64,000 nucleotides of DNA from assembly GCF_018614975.1 (NCBI RefSeq), contig NZ_JAGGNR010000039.1, positions 23,940-87,939 of the forward strand, in the 5' to 3' direction. The notes beneath the pieces are model-generated. The model was not told the origin of the DNA. It did no database searches and saw only the letters and a program-made list of their open reading frames with translations. Below are positions 62,302 through 64,000 of this stretch, in pieces. Positions within the stretch are counted from its first letter, which is position 1. Every line of letters begins with the position of its first letter. The stretch is from Paenibacillus polymyxa. Its GTDB lineage: Bacteria; Bacillota; Bacilli; Paenibacillales; Paenibacillaceae. The translations under genes were made by a program, and so were the position numbers.

Positions 62302-62820
62302 TTATAGTAATTTTTTTAATTGAGAGACGCGTCCTTGGCTAATGCCAAGCTTTTCCGCAATTTGCTGTTGAGACAAACCAGGATTCTGTTCAACAATTTC
62401 TTTCATCTGTTGCAGCATGCGTGCCGTCTTCGGCCGCAGGTCCGGATATTCTTGGTTGTCAGCTGTGGTCCCTTCTTCCCTAGCGGGAGATGAGACTGAG
62501 GCGGATTTGGTAGCAGGACGCTCCACGGGTGCAGGAGCCTGTTTGTTCTGAGGTACGAACCAGTGGGGAGAGTCATCCGGGTTTTTTAATTGGATTGCAC
62601 AAGTCCGGCAGATGAATTGTTCTTTGAAATACATTTCCGTATCTACATCACCGCAAAAAATACATAATGTTGATTTGTACTTTCTTAAAATCAACTCTTT
62701 CCCTTCAATGAAAAACTCAAGCGGATCGCCGATATGGATTTCCATCGTATCCCGCATTTCTTTGGGAAGCACAATTCGTCCAAGACGGTCCAGAGATCTC
62801 TTCATTCCGGTTCTTTTCAT
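62302..62820 (-). CDS. AbrB/SpoVT-type regulator with zinc ribbon and C-terminal HTH
   Basis: A 172-residue protein with three parts. Residues 6-48 form an AbrB/MazE-type swapped-hairpin DNA-binding domain (LDRLGRIVLPKEMRDTMEI and GDPLEFFIEG). Residues 53-74 form a zinc ribbon with Cys53-x2-Cys56 and Cys71-x2-Cys74. A Pro/Ala/Ser linker leads to a second DNA-binding unit (about 138-172; LSQQQIAEKLGISQGRVSQLKKLL), a classic helix-turn-helix. GGGGGAG precedes the ATG. It is monogenic with its own terminator. Regulation of transition-state genes is likely from the family, but its targets are unknown. Confidence 0.85.
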   Translation of the reverse strand: MKRTGMKRSLDRLGRIVLPKEMRDTMEIHIGDPLEFFIEGKELILRKYKSTLCIFCGDVDTEMYFKEQFICRTCAIQLKNPDDSPHWFVPQNKQAPAPVERPATKSASVSSPAREEGTTADNQEYPDLRPKTARMLQQMKEIVEQNPGLSQQQIAEKLGISQGRVSQLKKLL

Positions 62821-62923
62821 CGCATCTCCCCCGCAATTCTCAATTAAAACCTGTCTTTATTGTAAGGAAGAAAGGGCTTTAATACAACAATAATATTTCA
62901 AAAAAGTGGGATAATTCCATCTA

Positions 62924-63604
62924 TTATGGGAAAATAAGTTTGGAAAGGATGGGTGCAACGGCTAAAGTGAACAATGCAGCGAGCACCATGGAGATGCTGG
63001 AGATGGTTCCTGTCAGGGAACTCAGTTCAAACGCCTTGGATGTTCCTGTGCCATGGGCACCGGTTCCAAACAGTGTGCCTCGTGCAATCTCCCCATCGAT
63101 GCGCAGCATCTTGACGATAGAAGGTCCCATAATCACCCCGAGCAGGCCTGTCATAATAACAAAAACAGCTGTCACTGCGGGAATGCCACCGATTGTAGCC
63201 GATACGTTCATGGCAATGGGTGTTGTAATGGAGCGTGGGATCAAGCTATGGATCAGCCCGGAATCCAGGCGGAGCCATTTGGCGAGCAGGGCAGAAGAGA
63301 GTACTGCAACGACCGAGCCAGTCATGACACTGAAGACAATCTCGGAAATATGTTTTTTGAGTACATGGAAAAAGGTGTAGAGCGGTACGGCAAAAGCCAC
63401 GGTGGCCGGTTGGAGAAGCAGGCTCAGCCATTTGCCGCCACTGCTATACGTGGTATAATCCGTTCCGGTTGCGAGCAATATGCCAACGACAAGGAGCGGC
63501 GTAATGAGCAGTGGAGACAGATATACTTTCGGCAGATTGCGATACATTCGTTTGGCAATCCCATAGATACCAACGGTTAACAGCAGGCAGAGAAATCCAA
63601 TCAT
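62924..63604 (-). CDS. lrgB: LrgB/CidB family membrane protein
   Basis: A 226-residue membrane protein with about seven helices. Family features are VYLSPLLITPLLVVGILL, PATVAFAVPLYTF, LIPRSITTPIAMNVSATIGG and GTLFGTGAHGTGTSKAFEL. LrgA/LrgB or CidA/CidB pairs modulate murein hydrolase activity or transport pyruvate and related acids, depending on species. Its ATG overlaps the lrgA stop (ATGA). Confidence 0.88.
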   Translation of the reverse strand: MIGFLCLLLTVGIYGIAKRMYRNLPKVYLSPLLITPLLVVGILLATGTDYTTYSSGGKWLSLLLQPATVAFAVPLYTFFHVLKKHISEIVFSVMTGSVVAVLSSALLAKWLRLDSGLIHSLIPRSITTPIAMNVSATIGGIPAVTAVFVIMTGLLGVIMGPSIVKMLRIDGEIARGTLFGTGAHGTGTSKAFELSSLTGTISSISMVLAALFTLAVAPILSKLIFP

Positions 63605-63972
63605 CCGGTGTGACGCTCCTTTCGTTTGGCAATTCGTGTAGCAACCAGGCCTGTGCAGGACATGACCAGGAAAGTACTAAGTAGTACGATGAATAAAATC
63701 TGCAATCCGTCATGCTCCAGCATGGGCATATAGTTCATAATGCCAACGGCTGACGGGATAAAAAATAACAATAGTTCACCGAGCAGCCAGGCAGCTCCAA
63801 CTTCAATCCAGCGCAGCTTCACGACACGAGTCTGAAGCAGAATGAATAACACAACCATACCGAGTATTGAACCGGGTACAGGAAGATGGAGAGTACGGGC
63901 CAACAGGTCCATGAGCAGTGAAAAAACCATTAAGAGCGCAACCTGTGCAATACCAAGGCCCCACTTTTTCAC
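63601..63972 (-). CDS. lrgA: LrgA/CidA family holin-like protein
   Basis: A 123-residue protein with four hydrophobic segments; LPVPGSILGMVVLFILLQTRVVKLRWIEVGAAWLLGELLLFFIPSAVGIM is the family core. GTG at 63972 is chosen because GGGAGGG lies six bases upstream; a GTG five codons earlier overlaps that site. It is the first gene of the lrgAB pair and runs close to the window's end, so its promoter lies outside. Confidence 0.88.
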   Translation of the reverse strand: MKKWGLGIAQVALLMVFSLLMDLLARTLHLPVPGSILGMVVLFILLQTRVVKLRWIEVGAAWLLGELLLFFIPSAVGIMNYMPMLEHDGLQILFIVLLSTFLVMSCTGLVATRIAKRKERHTG

Positions 63973-64000
63973 TTCAATCCCTCCCACTATAAAGTAATGT

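Noticed and set aside
1..64000. CRISPR arrays, tRNA or rRNA genes, insertion sequences, prophage
   Set aside because: No regularly spaced repeats, no recognisable RNA gene and no transposase with terminal repeats were seen; the Rpn protein is a nuclease family often labelled putative transposase but has no flanking inverted repeats here.

Overview
The window looks like a chromosomal segment of a Paenibacillus-type member of the Bacillota. The evidence is the gene repertoire (many MalF/MalG-type sugar importers without their own ATPase, YesM/YesN two-component pairs, GlpP antitermination, LrgAB, and an AbrB-type regulator with a zinc ribbon), strong AGGAGG ribosome binding sites, frequent GTG/TTG starts and roughly even base composition. 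No rRNA, tRNA, insertion sequence, prophage or CRISPR array is visible.

Layout. 1-4.2 kb: the end of a glutathionylspermidine-synthase-like gene with a DUF350 membrane protein, a nucleoside hydrolase, a PadR regulator with an operator-like inverted repeat and a partner membrane gene interrupted by an in-frame TAG, and a UPF0303 protein. 4.4-14.5 kb: a divergent signal peptidase II, then two sugar ABC importers flanking a YesM/YesN-like sensor pair; a 166-bp inverted-repeat element lies inside the second importer operon. 14.7-24 kb: a MATE exporter, an AraC regulator, an Rpn-family nuclease with a probable in-frame internal gene, an OmpR-type two-component system with a lipoprotein, trhO with a SufR-like regulator, and a stand-alone Rpn C-terminal protein. 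24.3-30 kb: a TrpX-type ABC importer, a winged-helix/TPR-like activator and an MFS exporter. 30-32.7 kb (minus strand): glycosyltransferase, truncated glycosyltransferase and methyltransferase. 33-39.4 kb: cydABCD behind two Rex-like sites. 39.6-44.5 kb: a LacI regulator and its probable target sugar importer. 44.5-47.3 kb: a MraY/WecA-like transferase, an unknown protein, and an ArsR regulator divergent from a SnoaL-like protein. 47.8-52.9 kb (minus strand): gluconokinase and a fourth sugar importer. 53-59.3 kb: GTP cyclohydrolase II, glpP-glpK-glpD with a leader terminator before glpD, and a Gfo/Idh/MocA oxidoreductase. 59.4-64 kb: HxlR and DoxX, a HEAT-like DNA alkylation repeat protein, a Crp/Fnr regulator, the AbrB/zinc/HTH regulator and lrgAB.

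The strongest leads are three. First, the Rpn nuclease gene has an internal ribosome binding site and ATG exactly where a second, stand-alone Rpn C-terminal gene begins 5.9 kb away; this fits a toxin with an intragenic antitoxin plus an orphan antitoxin. Second, the GTP cyclohydrolase II and DoxX genes share promoter and operator architecture, suggesting one HxlR regulon. Third, several regulators (PadR, LacI, ArsR) have readable inverted-repeat operators. All functional statements rest on reading the sequence and on family knowledge; no database search was run.
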